A stretch of 50,450 nt of DNA from Desulfobulbaceae bacterium (GCA_019163335.1 JAFLKM010000039.1:1-50450), one strand, 5' to 3'; shown: positions 20,404-29,035, counted from the stretch's first letter. Translations and numbers: made by a program. Notes: generated by a model not told the origin, from the letters alone.

Positions 20404-20817
20404 ATGGCTCAACAAATACGACTTGAAGTAGTTACCCCTAATGGTGCTGTCGTCAGTGAAGATGTCGACATCGTTAATGCTCCAGGATATGGCGGTGATT
20501 TCGGTGTACTTGCTAATCATGCTCCTTTTCTTTCCACAATAAGAATCGGCTTACTTACCTACGAACAGGGAAAGAAGCGTGAGAATCTTATGATTAGTGG
20601 TGGCTTTTGTGAAGTTTCTAATAATCAGATTACTTTTCTCGTTGAAAGTGCTGAGTTAGGTCGTCAGATTGATGTTGATCGTGCCATGCGTGCTAAGGAG
20701 CGTGCAGAACAACGACTTGCAAAAAGTGTACAGCATGATGATTTGATTAATAGGACTAGGGCTGAAGCTGCTTTGCAAAGAGCTCTTGCCCGTATGAAGG
20801 TTTCTAAAATGTCCTGA
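20404..20817 (+). CDS. atpC: ATP synthase F1 subunit epsilon
   Basis: The 137-residue protein has the N-terminal beta sandwich ([38 protein letters not shown]) and the C-terminal helical hairpin rich in Arg, Ala and Glu (about residues 90-132) that can inhibit ATP hydrolysis. It is the last gene of the operon; a strong terminator follows. Confidence 0.95.
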   Translation: MAQQIRLEVVTPNGAVVSEDVDIVNAPGYGGDFGVLANHAPFLSTIRIGLLTYEQGKKRENLMISGGFCEVSNNQITFLVESAELGRQIDVDRAMRAKERAEQRLAKSVQHDDLINRTRAEAALQRALARMKVSKMS

Positions 20818-20841
20818 TTTTTTCTGATTATGATTTTTTTT

Positions 20842-20880
20842 AAAAAAGGTCGTTCCTCTTAGGGAGCGACCTTTTTTTTT
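20842..20880 (+). terminator. Terminator of the ATP synthase operon
   Basis: AAAAAAGGTCGTTCC pairs with GGAGCGACCTTTTTT around the loop TCTTAG, with one G-T pair and a run of at least nine T. It is a textbook rho-independent terminator. Confidence 0.92.
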
Positions 20881-21013
20881 ACTTTTTTGCAATATTTTTT
20901 AAATTATGGCTTTATCTTTTGAGTTTCTGTCTATTCGTTATTGTACATGATATAAAAAGCTATCTTTTTAATTTCTATCATCTTCTTTAAAAAAGATGAC
21001 TGTAGGATCAAAT

Positions 21014-22429
21014 ATGAAAATTCAAGAGCGAATGGCTATCCCCAGGCAACTGACAGTTGAATTGCCCGTCACTGAACGTATCGCAAATTTTAACGAAATA
21101 GCTGCCGGCTATCCTGTTGAGACAGCTCTTCTTGAAGCTAATCGCTGCCTTCAGTGCAAAAAACCATCTTGCCGTAGTGGTTGTCCTATTAATAATGACA
21201 TCCCTGGGTTTATAGCGCTTCTACGTGAACGAGAGTTTGAGAAGGCGTATTGGAAGATTAGAGAGACTTCTTCTATGCCTGCAGTTTGTTCGAGGATATG
21301 CCCCCATGAAATCCAGTGTGAAGGCGCCTGTGTTCGTGGCAAAGGCAAGGGTAAAGCTGTTGCTATCGGAATGCTTGAACGATTTATTGTGGACTGGATG
21401 GTTGCTCATAAAAAAAATATCTTATCGCCCTGTGCACTGCCGCAAGCCAAGAAAGTTGCCATTGTAGGGTCAGGCCCTGCTGGGATGTCTGTAGCCTACT
21501 ACTTATCACATAAAGGTTTCTTATGTACTGTGTTTGAGAGTCTTGCAGAATTTGGTGGAATGTTAACTTTTGGAATACCTCCTTTTCGTCTGCCCCGCAG
21601 TATCGTTCATGCAGAGTTTGATGTCCTTAAGAGTTGTGGTGTCACTATTTGTAAAGGAGTGACTATTGGCAAAGATAAAACGCTGCTAGATTTAAAAAAT
21701 GAAGGTTTCGAGGCAGTTTTTCTTGGAGTTGGAGCGCATGCCAGTCGAAAATTGGGCCTTGATCATGAGGAGAATACAATAGGAGTATTGCATGGCGTGG
21801 ACTATTTACGTCGGGTTAATCTTGGTGAAGAGATCGATCTTGGCAAGAAAGTTGTTGTAGTTGGTGGCGGTAATGTGGCAATTGATGTGGCGCGGACTGC
21901 CCTTCGTTTAGGGTCGACAGATGTTTTTATCCTGTATCGCCGGACAAAGGATGAAATGCCTGCGTCGCGAGCCGAGATTCATCATCTTGAAGAGGAAGGG
22001 GTACGTATTGAAACGTTAGCAGCTCCAGTTAGAATTCTCATTGAGAATAATAAGCTCGTTGGCGTTGAGTGTGTACGTATGGAGCTTGGTGAGCCGGACT
22101 CTTCTGGAAGAAGGCGGCCAATGGCCTTGGACTCATCCAATTTTGTCATCACAGCCGATTCGGTTATCCCTGCTATTAGTCAAAAGGTGGATCATACAGC
22201 TGATCATGGACTTGGATTCTCTTTGACTAAAAAAGGCACCTATGAAACAGATCCGTTGACTTTACAGACCTCTGTTGATTGGATTTTCGCCGGTGGAGAT
22301 GATGTTTTGGGTCCCCAGACTGCAGCAAAGGCAGTATATCAGGGAAAAGTTGCCGCAGAATCAATTGAACGTTTTCTGAATAGTCAGGATCTAATGAGTG
22401 ACAGACAGTTTCTCTGTAAGTTACCTTGA
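21014..22429 (+). CDS. GltD/NfnB-like FAD-NAD(P)H oxidoreductase (glutamate synthase small subunit family)
   Basis: The 471-residue protein has an N-terminal Fe-S domain with the motifs CLQCKKPSCRSGCPI (about residue 46) and CSRICPHEIQCEGAC (about 92), a FAD Rossmann motif VAIVGSGPAGMSVAYY, and a nested NAD(P)H site VVVVGGGNVAIDVARTALRLG. This is the GltD fold, which passes electrons between NAD(P)H and a partner. The family includes glutamate synthase small subunit, homotetrameric GltA and NfnB. No glutamate synthase large subunit or NfnA is adjacent, so the exact reaction is open. I prefer ATG 21014 (AGGATCA upstream) over ATG 20996. The gene lies after the atp terminator and is convergent with the next one. 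Confidence 0.85.
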   Translation: MKIQERMAIPRQLTVELPVTERIANFNEIAAGYPVETALLEANRCLQCKKPSCRSGCPINNDIPGFIALLREREFEKAYWKIRETSSMPAVCSRICPHEIQCEGACVRGKGKGKAVAIGMLERFIVDWMVAHKKNILSPCALPQAKKVAIVGSGPAGMSVAYYLSHKGFLCTVFESLAEFGGMLTFGIPPFRLPRSIVHAEFDVLKSCGVTICKGVTIGKDKTLLDLKNEGFEAVFLGVGAHASRKLGLDHEENTIGVLHGVDYLRRVNLGEEIDLGKKVVVVGGGNVAIDVARTALRLGSTDVFILYRRTKDEMPASRAEIHHLEEEGVRIETLAAPVRILIENNKLVGVECVRMELGEPDSSGRRRPMALDSSNFVITADSVIPAISQKVDHTADHGLGFSLTKKGTYETDPLTLQTSVDWIFAGGDDVLGPQTAAKAVYQGKVAAESIERFLNSQDLMSDRQFLCKLP

Positions 22430-22578
22430 AAATTGAGATAAAACTCTACTGCGTTGAATGCTGTTCACCAACTCTGCGATCCTGCTTTACGATGGGATTG
22501 CATTTGTTTCCTTTCCATTGACAGGTGCCAAGTTGAGACGGCGTGGTGTTTAATTTTCTAAAATTGTAAATTCTATAC

Positions 22579-23829
22579 TCAGTGACTTTGATATAGTTTT
22601 TTGATAGTCTCCGGAATCTTTCCCTTTGGTATCAACTGATCTCCCTTGCCGATTTCATAGATGCCAAACCACTCTTCTGGATCTTCCAGGTCGTGCCGGG
22701 AAGAGTCCGCCGAGTCTTCTCCACTTTTCCACCACTCATCGTTAAGCTCAAAGAAAGACACCCCGCAAATTTTTTCACTCCCTTTAGCGGTTTTGATATC
22801 TTTCCAGATAGCAGCGAAGGCAACCGGTACGTCTTCAACCTTGTGTCCGCCAAAGCCTGGAACCCATGATTTCGGTTCAAAGGGGGAGGTCGAAAGACCG
22901 ACCTGGGTAATAAATATTGGTTTAATGCTTTTGGCGCTCAGTTCTTCCAGGTAGCCCTGATAACTAGTATTTGTGACCGATCCAGGTGGTGAGGTGCGTA
23001 CCCCCCGGGCATAGGTATATACGTTGAGACAGATGAGATCTCCAAGATCTGGGGTGATCACATTTTCCTTTGGTACCTCAATGTCTGATCGGTCTGCAAG
23101 AGGACCAATATGAGTAAAGCTCGTGTGACAATACAGATGCCGCTGACCGTAGCGGGTCAGTTCATAGTCCATTGCCATGTCTATGAGACGGGCAATTGCG
23201 ATTTCTGAAGGGGTCCGGCTGCTGACACTTAGGTGTTTTCCCTGATAACTGCGAACCTCTGGATGACGGGAATCAGTGCGAATCACTGCGGCCGGTTGCA
23301 GTTCATCACCGATGGAAAACAGAACCAGCCGGTCTGGCCGACCAACGCGATAGACATGATCAATGGCGGTCTTAATAGCTTCCATGGTCTTCAACAGGAA
23401 GGGTTCGGCCAGGAAGTCGTCTTCATAGGGACATACCCAGATATCCTGTCCATAAAGGATCTCTGTCTTGTCCAGGGCCTCAAAGAATTTTGGTGGCATC
23501 TGCATGGGAAAGACATGGAGATAATTGACATTCATTTCTTTTAATAGCCGAAGATGCTCTTCGTAACGGCCATCATTTCCAGGAGGGGCTCCCTGCATGG
23601 GTGTTTCATTGACCAGATAAGGAGAGTAGCCGATTCCCTTAAAAAAAAGTTGCTTACGGTGAGCAGTGTCAATAATCTTGCTTCCTTCAACAAAATACCT
23701 GAGGGGTGCTGGGGTGCCCGTCAGAATTCCCGTTACAGGTGTCTGAGATTCTTCAGTAGAGGCGGAAAAAACAAGGCCTGGCAGAAGGAGCAGCCAGGCC
23801 GTTATAAAAATAGATGGAATAATGTGCAC
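22579..23829 (-). CDS. Secreted glycoside-hydrolase-like (TIM barrel, GH-A clan type) protein
   Basis: The 416-residue protein has a signal peptide (residues 1-22, cleavage probably after VFS-A) and a body resembling clan GH-A glycosidases or glucanosyltransferases: LFFKGIGYSPY (61-71), FSIGDEL with E176 as candidate acid/base, FITQVGLSTSPF (307-317) and FFELNDEWWK (359-368). At the position where the nucleophile Glu normally sits (usually TExG) there is Q309. It starts with GTG behind AAAGGAG and lies 14 bases downstream of the LtaS-like gene, in one operon. The function is inferred: processing or modifying a periplasmic or surface glucan. If Q309 is truly the nucleophile position, it may be a transglycosidase-like relic or a binding protein. 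Confidence 0.7.
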   Translation of the reverse strand: MHIIPSIFITAWLLLLPGLVFSASTEESQTPVTGILTGTPAPLRYFVEGSKIIDTAHRKQLFFKGIGYSPYLVNETPMQGAPPGNDGRYEEHLRLLKEMNVNYLHVFPMQMPPKFFEALDKTEILYGQDIWVCPYEDDFLAEPFLLKTMEAIKTAIDHVYRVGRPDRLVLFSIGDELQPAAVIRTDSRHPEVRSYQGKHLSVSSRTPSEIAIARLIDMAMDYELTRYGQRHLYCHTSFTHIGPLADRSDIEVPKENVITPDLGDLICLNVYTYARGVRTSPPGSVTNTSYQGYLEELSAKSIKPIFITQVGLSTSPFEPKSWVPGFGGHKVEDVPVAFAAIWKDIKTAKGSEKICGVSFFELNDEWWKSGEDSADSSRHDLEDPEEWFGIYEIGKGDQLIPKGKIPETIKKLYQSH

Positions 23830-23843
23830 ACGTATCTCCTTTG

Positions 23844-25628
23844 TTATTTCATGGCATTGGCAAGAATAGTCATATACGCTTCATCATAGCCTTCACCCGA
23901 AACATCTTTTGCCGGTGTTTTAAATTTGCAGTCTTGGGTATTGCAGTAGCTTCCGTTTGAAAGATAGTTCAGAATGATGTCCGGAATGTCGTAATGGTGG
24001 AGGGTATCATAATGGATGGCCTTGCCGTTTTCAAAGAAAAAAACCCGGTTCATGTGTAGCTGATCTTTATTCCCATCCGCATAATTTAGTTTTTCGTAGG
24101 TATTGGGGCCGTAAAGTCCTGGCAAATGATCGCTGATGAGTATGACAACGCTTTCCGGATCGACCTTCTTGATTCCTAGCACAAATTGAGCCAGGGCCTG
24201 GGTGCGATAATAATACTGATTGACGCTATGCTCCAGAAAACCATCCTTGATGGCGCCCTTCACATCAATAATGAGCGGCCGCTTTTTGGTGTTCATCTGG
24301 TAGGGATAGTGACCGTAAATGCTCATGATATAATTAAAAAGCGGAACCTCCGGATTGTTCTTCTTCCATTGGGTAATGTAATCAAGGTTCTGCTGCAAAA
24401 GTTCCCCGTCAAACATATATCTTTCATCCGTCACATCACCAGTTGAAATATAGGTCTCGCGCCCTTTTGCGTACTCCTTGGGATAGTAGCTGTTTTGGAA
24501 TCCGGCCCCTTTGTAGGCATTGATGGAATTAAAAAAGTCGGGTTTAAAGGCATTGCTGGCCATGGTATTGTAACCAGCTCTGTTTAGAATGGCCGGAAGG
24601 CAAAAGGTGTTAGCCCCTGTAAATACATCAAACTCCATCCCGGAGAATTTTCCAAAAGCAGGTACACCGGAAAGAATCTCGAATTCCGCCTGGGCTGTCC
24701 CGCCGCCAAAGACCGGAGAAATAGAAATAGATCCCTTATTTTTAAATATTTTGTCAAAGTCAGGATGGACGGGACTCTTGGACAGAGAAATTCCTTTAAA
24801 CAGTGTCGGATCAATAAAGCTTTCCAGGACGACAAGATGGACATTTCTTTTCTTTTTAAGTGAATTGATCATGGACACTTTTTCGTCCATTTTTTTTAAA
24901 AAAGCTGGATCAGCTTTAAAGTCCACCATTTTGAGGGCATTGGATTTTCGTTTTGCTTCACTATACATCATCGTCCAAATCCTTCCGTTGTCCTCTGCAC
25001 TTTGAATGTCAGACCACATCGTGACCGAGCGTTGAACCTTCTCAAAGGCATACAGAAAAGAATCCGGTTTCAGCTCAACTGTCAGGATCAAACCTAGAAT
25101 CAATGAGGCTCCAATAATGGTGGGCCTGTCCATTTTGAATCGCATGGATCTTAAAAAGACAGTGCAGGCACTTCCAGCGAAAATAATGACAGCTACGATT
25201 GCCCAGAAGGGAAGGACTCCCATGAGTTCCGGAAGTTCTTTGATCTCTATGACTCTCAGGAGCCTGCCGAACTGTAAGAAAACCATGTCAAAAACCGCAT
25301 AGATAAGGATAATGGGAATGGCGGTAATCAGGGCCTGCCATTTAGAAGGCCGTGTTAAATGGTTTAAATAGTAATAAACACCGAGCAGTAGAGGGATCTC
25401 AAGGCGGCAGAAATGCCTGAGCGGCGGCATCCCTCCAAGCAAACTCATAATCCATGTGTAGGCGAAAAGGAAAGCGGACAGCGCAACATAGCGGCTCCTC
25501 ACCACTTTCATTGTCAACAAACCATATGGTTTCATTTGAGACAGCAGAGTATTCACAGTTGATGGCTTCCCAGGGGTTATAATCAAAATGCAGATATCGT
25601 TGAAGGCCGCAGCAGCTGCCCACATCAT
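23844..25628 (-). CDS. LtaS-like membrane phosphoglycerol transferase / sulfatase-fold protein
   Basis: The 594-residue protein has about five N-terminal membrane helices (roughly residues 45-215) and a C-terminal alkaline-phosphatase-superfamily domain outside the membrane. VVLESFIDP, the GGGTAQAEFEILSG block (with the Thr that serves as nucleophile in LtaS) and ILISDHLPGLYG are the family motifs. Such proteins move phosphoglycerol from phosphatidylglycerol to lipoteichoic acid or, in Gram-negatives, to periplasmic glucans (OpgB). The second option fits the downstream secreted glycosidase-like gene. The start is uncertain: no ribosome binding site precedes ATG 25628, and ATG codons at residues 32 and 40 also precede the first helix. 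Confidence 0.8.
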   Translation of the reverse strand: MMWAAAAAFNDICILIITPGKPSTVNTLLSQMKPYGLLTMKVVRSRYVALSAFLFAYTWIMSLLGGMPPLRHFCRLEIPLLLGVYYYLNHLTRPSKWQALITAIPIILIYAVFDMVFLQFGRLLRVIEIKELPELMGVLPFWAIVAVIIFAGSACTVFLRSMRFKMDRPTIIGASLILGLILTVELKPDSFLYAFEKVQRSVTMWSDIQSAEDNGRIWTMMYSEAKRKSNALKMVDFKADPAFLKKMDEKVSMINSLKKKRNVHLVVLESFIDPTLFKGISLSKSPVHPDFDKIFKNKGSISISPVFGGGTAQAEFEILSGVPAFGKFSGMEFDVFTGANTFCLPAILNRAGYNTMASNAFKPDFFNSINAYKGAGFQNSYYPKEYAKGRETYISTGDVTDERYMFDGELLQQNLDYITQWKKNNPEVPLFNYIMSIYGHYPYQMNTKKRPLIIDVKGAIKDGFLEHSVNQYYYRTQALAQFVLGIKKVDPESVVILISDHLPGLYGPNTYEKLNYADGNKDQLHMNRVFFFENGKAIHYDTLHHYDIPDIILNYLSNGSYCNTQDCKFKTPAKDVSGEGYDEAYMTILANAMK

Positions 25629-26100
25629 TGTGGCCTAAAAAGAGATGGAGCCGGCTCAATCATCAAAAGAAAGAGCGACCTTTGCACAAATCATCTCCAA
25701 TATAAAAATGATAGTGCTTGGCGTAAAAGGAGGGGCTTGTTGGGCTTATCAGAATCGATTGGCCTTCAGGGTGATTCCAAGGCTTTTTCGATTTTTCAAG
25801 TCATTGGCTTCTTGCCACTCGCATCATTCATATATTCTTTATTAGGATTGAATTAAATTTCTGTCAAGAGTTGATTAGAGTGTTTATTGAAAGACAACCA
25901 TTGTTGACCTGAGAATTGTTTGGGCCAAGTCGGTTTTTCATGGCCATCTTAGAAATACTTGAAAAAACTTAGTATTTCGCAAACAGAGGCCGATGCTTTG
26001 AGAAAGACAAATCCCAGTTTGCAATGGCCTGATTTTAGATTTACTTTGGGGAGTAATTTGGTTTCTGGAAGGAATGTTCGGAAAAATAGAACCTGCATAG
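25629..26100. other. Intergenic region between the LtaS-like gene and the integrated element
   Basis: No gene is supported. Short open frames here lack ribosome binding sites and family resemblance. The segment is host chromosome that was downstream of tRNA-Lys before the element inserted; its right end (26083-26100) still resembles the sequence at 34203-34220 (14 of 18 matches). Confidence 0.5.
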
Positions 26101-26107
26101 AACTAAA

Positions 26108-26143
26108 CAAAAAAGCACCTAACTCAAAGTGAGCTAAGTGCTT
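26108..26143 (-). terminator. Original host terminator of tRNA-Lys, displaced by the insertion
   Basis: On the minus strand a 31-base hairpin (26113-26143) is followed by a T-rich run. Its stem is identical to the terminator after tRNA-Phe at 50410-50440; the two differ at one loop-side base. It therefore looks like the resident host terminator. It is now 8.1 kb from the tRNA it once served. Confidence 0.75.
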
Positions 26144-26151
26144 GATTTTAT

Positions 26152-26200
26152 TGGTGGGCCGTCCCGGACTCGAACCGGGAACCTGCTGATTAAGAGTCAG
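26152..26200 (-). repeat. Left att core: 3' part of tRNA-Lys
   Basis: These 49 bases are identical to 34272-34320 and cover tRNA-Lys from the anticodon loop through CCA. After 26200 the match to the tRNA ends. This is the tRNA fragment left behind by integration. Confidence 0.93.
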
Positions 26201-26210
26201 TGTCTTTCCT

Positions 26211-26230
26211 AAATATCTAAAAATATCTAA
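26211..26230 (+). repeat. Tandem 10-bp repeat next to the att core
   Basis: AAATATCTAA occurs twice head to tail, 10 bases inside the element from the att core. Such short repeats next to a crossover site can be integrase or excisionase sites; this role is inferred. Confidence 0.45.
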
Positions 26231-26317
26231 AAGCATTTATCCATATTTCCTTGCACTTACGCTTGACTTTAAATTCTCAAGGTGTATCATTTAGTCTTAA
26301 ATAGGCCCTGTTTTCCC

Positions 26318-26400
26318 GTTCAAAATATAACTGGCATATAACGGGAAGCCCACTGAATAAGCAGAAGTAGCTTTTTTTTTGAGCGCCAAAATATAACTGG
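26318..26400 (+). promoter_or_regulatory. Candidate integrase arm-type sites, left side
   Basis: CAAAATATAACTGG occurs at 26321-26334 and again at 26387-26400. The first copy belongs to a 25-base block (26318-26342) that is identical to 34199-34223 at the other end of the element. It is also framed by the inverted repeat TTCCCGTT (26313-26320) / AACGGGAA (26340-26347). In the excised circle these copies would flank attP, as arm sites do for lambda- and P4-type integrases. The copy at 26387 directly precedes the integrase ribosome binding site, which would allow autoregulation. Confidence 0.6.
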
Positions 26401-26418
26401 GAGAGGAAAAAGGACATT

Positions 26419-27618
26419 ATGAGCAAAGAAAATACCTTCAATTTTACCGATGAGCGATTAAGGAATATCCCAACACCTGACCCCGGCAAGCGAGATTATT
26501 ACAACGACACCACCGAAAAAGGGCTACGCTTGTCGGTGTCCGGAACCGGCGTGAAGTCCTTCCAGTTTCAAAGATGGAGTTCTGAAAAGCAACGGCCCGT
26601 TATTGTCACCCTGGGTAAGTGGCCGGACTTTCCGCTGCATGCAGCAAGGGAGAAGGCGAACGCGTTAAAGCAGGAAGTCAACGTCGGGAAAGATCCTCAA
26701 ACTGAGAAACGGGAAAAACGCGAAACCATGACCGTGGCGGCAATCCTTGATCTGTATATCACCGAACATGCCATTCCTCATAAGCGATCCGCAAAGGATG
26801 ACCAGGCGGCAATCCGCCTGCACCTAAAGCCAACATTCGGCACCAGGCGCACCAACGAGCTGGCCCCTGAATCTGTACGATCCTGGCATAACGGCCTGAC
26901 CAAGATCATGAAAGAGGCATCCGCTAACCGTTACCTGGCATTGTTGCGATCCGTTTATAACGTTATGCTTCCCGACCTGCCGAATCCATGCCGTGGCGTC
27001 AAGATGTTTAAGGAATATTCCAGGGACAGGTTCTTGCAGCCAGAAGAGCTTGAAAGATTCTTTCAGGCCATAGAGCATGAACGCACCACCGGGAATCCTG
27101 ATATTGCCGACTACCTGCTGTTGAGTATCTTCTCTGGCGCAAGGAGAGCCAACGTGCTGGCCATGCAATGGAATGATGTTGATTTTAATCGGGAACAGTG
27201 GCGCATTGCTGGCGAGGACTCGAAAAATAAGAGCATCATGCTTGTTCCTCTGGTTGGTGAAGTCCTGGAGATTTTGACCAGGCGGCGGCTGACTGCCTCC
27301 AGTGTCTTTGTCTTTCCGAGTTATGGGAAGACCGGGCACATGGTAGAACCAAAAGCGGGATGGGACAGGATAAAAAAGACCGCTGGTCTTGTTGATGTCC
27401 GCCTGCACGATCTGCGTAGAACCATGGGCAGTTATCAGACCATCAGCGGGGCGTCAACGGCCATTGTCGGTAAAACCCTGGGACACAAGAGCCCGGCATC
27501 AACGGCGGTTTACGCAAGGATGACCCTTGACCCTGTCCGTGAATCAATGGAAAAGGCAGTGGCCTTGATGAAGACACCAGTGGAAAAGAAAGTTGTGAAT
27601 ATTTCCGGCAAGCAATAG
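26419..27618 (+). CDS. int: Tyrosine integrase, P4/DUF4102 type
   Basis: The 399-residue recombinase integrates and excises the element at tRNA-Lys. Residues 1-90 form the DUF4102 arm-binding domain (GLRLSVSGTGVKSFQF, ITVTLGKWP-like VTLGKWPDFPL), 100-190 the core-binding domain, and the rest the catalytic domain. Catalytic residues are visible: R243 in SGARRANVL, H330 and R333 in LHDLRR, H356 in LGHKSPAST, and the nucleophile Y365 in VYARM. The ATG has AAAAAGGAC upstream. It starts 219 bases from the att core and reads into the element. Family members of this type nearly always use tRNA 3' ends, in keeping with the att structure. Confidence 0.95.
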   Translation: MSKENTFNFTDERLRNIPTPDPGKRDYYNDTTEKGLRLSVSGTGVKSFQFQRWSSEKQRPVIVTLGKWPDFPLHAAREKANALKQEVNVGKDPQTEKREKRETMTVAAILDLYITEHAIPHKRSAKDDQAAIRLHLKPTFGTRRTNELAPESVRSWHNGLTKIMKEASANRYLALLRSVYNVMLPDLPNPCRGVKMFKEYSRDRFLQPEELERFFQAIEHERTTGNPDIADYLLLSIFSGARRANVLAMQWNDVDFNREQWRIAGEDSKNKSIMLVPLVGEVLEILTRRRLTASSVFVFPSYGKTGHMVEPKAGWDRIKKTAGLVDVRLHDLRRTMGSYQTISGASTAIVGKTLGHKSPASTAVYARMTLDPVRESMEKAVALMKTPVEKKVVNISGKQ

Positions 27619-27636
27619 ACAGGAGGCCGTGGAGCC

Positions 27637-27726
27637 ATGGAACGAAATATCGGGCAGGTGGTACCGATGCAGAAAACGGCAGATGGCCGGAAGGTTGAGG
27701 AGGTTATAAAGGGCAATGGAAATTGA
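27637..27726 (+). CDS. Possible 29-residue coupled small ORF
   Basis: A 29-codon frame begins at ATG 27637, behind AGGAGG (27621-27626) and GGAG (27631-27634), and its stop overlaps the next gene's start region by 11 bases. The peptide begins MERNIGQVVPMQK and resembles nothing known to me. It may be a translational coupling leader rather than a functional peptide. Confidence 0.35.
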   Translation: MERNIGQVVPMQKTADGRKVEEVIKGNGN

Positions 27727-28066
27727 GAAAGAGATTAAACGAATTATCGAAGGTGGGGCTGAGTTTTGTTTTGGTGTCAATGGTTGTGAGCTTATAGGGT
27801 TCGGGGAGATTTATAGGCCGAATGTTTTCCTTTATGCTGTGGCCTTTTTTTATAATGACTTTCATCTTCACGAAATCCGTTTTGACCGGGTTGAGCTTGA
27901 AAACGAGAGGTGCGTTCTCTTCGTTACTGATGGCAAAGATTTTCGGCTGGTTGGTACAGACCCACAGGAGCGAGATTGCTCTGACGTTGAGGAGTGGATG
28001 ACCGCTCGGGATAAATATCTTCAAAGCTGGCTTGAGGAAAAAGAACGGCGGTTGAGTTATGACTGA
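27716..28066 (+). CDS. Hypothetical 116-residue protein of the element
   Basis: I do not recognise this family. The protein is acidic and compact, with predicted beta-rich character in the middle (FLYAVAFFYNDFHLHEIRFDRVEL) and a charged C-terminal helix (about 90-116). It has two cysteines near the N terminus and two later, without a clear metal motif. It lies 97 bases after int, is preceded by GAGGAGG (27696-27702), and may be coupled to the 29-codon frame. Its 5' end contains ATTAAACGAATTA (27734-27746), the same 13 bases as in the iteron array at 31657-31669. Confidence 0.65.
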   Translation: MEIEKEIKRIIEGGAEFCFGVNGCELIGFGEIYRPNVFLYAVAFFYNDFHLHEIRFDRVELENERCVLFVTDGKDFRLVGTDPQERDCSDVEEWMTARDKYLQSWLEEKERRLSYD

Positions 28067-28108
28067 AGGAAAGAAATAACGATGAAGGTAAACTTGCTAT
28101 AACCTTTT

Positions 28109-28170
28109 TCAAACTGGATAGGATGGCCCCCGAAAAGCCGTTACCTTGACGGCCTGCCAGTTTGATTTTT
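28109..28170 (+). terminator. Hairpin with T run, possible terminator within the element
   Basis: TCAAACTGG (28109-28117) pairs with CCAGTTTGA (28157-28165), enclosing a second stem GCCGT/ACGGC (28137-28141 and 28149-28153), followed by TTTTT. It would separate the int unit from the next gene. Confidence 0.5.
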
Positions 28171-28201
28171 ATCAAGGTTCAATCATAAGGAGATTGTAAC
28201 G

Positions 28202-28948
28202 ATGATTTACCCTGAAAGAATGACCCCGTATGATGCGGCTGTATTGATTTACTCGCAGTGCTATCATAAGGGGGACACACCATTGAAAAAATCTTGCCAC
28301 ATCACTTCTTACCCCCATGAGTGTTCTACTATCCGGGACGCAATCTGCGAAGCCATAGACAATGAGGCCTTGGAATGGAAGCCACCTAAGAACTGCAATT
28401 CGGGTTTTTATGGCCACATGAAAGACGGGGCAAGACGTGACTGTCAACAGATCACAATTTCAAGGACTGATTTAAAAGCATGGCTGGAAGAATTTCACCC
28501 AGAGATGAAACCGGCCTTTTTATTTGGCGACGTGGGAGAGGTTGAACGCTTCGAGAAGGTAACCGATGCGCCCGCCCCCCGTGAAGTCGAATCCAAGACC
28601 CCCTTCACCCAAGCGATTGAAAGGTTATACCGGGATCTGTATGACCAAAACAAATACGACGCGCTAAAACGTAATTGTGTCGATGATTTTATAAAGGTTC
28701 TCGACTCGGTCATTAAACAGGATAAGCACAATGGCGTGGAGTTCGATAATGGATTGGTTAATTACATTGCCGAGCGAGTGGCAAAGGTGAAGTTTTCGAA
28801 GAATGGAACAGCAACTATCACTACAACAGATATGGAGATCGACGGCCCAAACGGTAGCAAAATCAACCACAAACCAAAGACTTGCGAAAAGCTCTTAGTG
28901 ACAAAAAAACTCTGCCAGCTAAGAAAAAAATATCCCATAACCCTGTAA
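28202..28948 (+). CDS. Hypothetical 248-residue protein of the element
   Basis: I do not recognise this protein. The first 105 residues have several Cys and His (SQCYH, KKSCHITSYPHEC, RRDCQQ) and end in a tract ISRTDLKAWLEEFHPEMKP. That tract resembles the end of small DNA-binding or helix-turn-helix modules in which a residue pair DLxAW precedes the last helix. The second half (120-248) is charged and mostly helical, ending in a Lys-rich tail. The ribosome binding site AAGGAGATTG is good. It lies just upstream of the four-half-site operator and may be part of the element's control module; that is inference from position only. Confidence 0.65.
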   Translation: MIYPERMTPYDAAVLIYSQCYHKGDTPLKKSCHITSYPHECSTIRDAICEAIDNEALEWKPPKNCNSGFYGHMKDGARRDCQQITISRTDLKAWLEEFHPEMKPAFLFGDVGEVERFEKVTDAPAPREVESKTPFTQAIERLYRDLYDQNKYDALKRNCVDDFIKVLDSVIKQDKHNGVEFDNGLVNYIAERVAKVKFSKNGTATITTTDMEIDGPNGSKINHKPKTCEKLLVTKKLCQLRKKYPITL

Positions 28949-28955
28949 ATTCCTA

Positions 28956-28999
28956 TTCCACATCCATAGAAGTGGAATTCCACTTCCCCCGATGTGGAA
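28956..28999. promoter_or_regulatory. Four-half-site operator array (nested dyads)
   Basis: Four copies of TTCCACWTC alternate in orientation: TTCCACATC (28956-28964), GAAGTGGAA (28969-28977), TTCCACTTC (28978-28986) and GATGTGGAA (28991-28999). The inner pair is a perfect 18-base palindrome and the outer pair is a perfect 9-base dyad around it. It lies 95 bases before the AlpA-like gene. The layout is that of an operator for a dimeric or tetrameric repressor or activator. Confidence 0.7.
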
Positions 29000-29035
29000 C
29001 AACCCATGCTTTACCTTGCGAATCAATCAGGGCGA

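Noticed and set aside
25949-26236. Minus-strand frame crossing the left att core
   Set aside because: It reads through a tRNA fragment and a terminator hairpin, so it is not a plausible gene.
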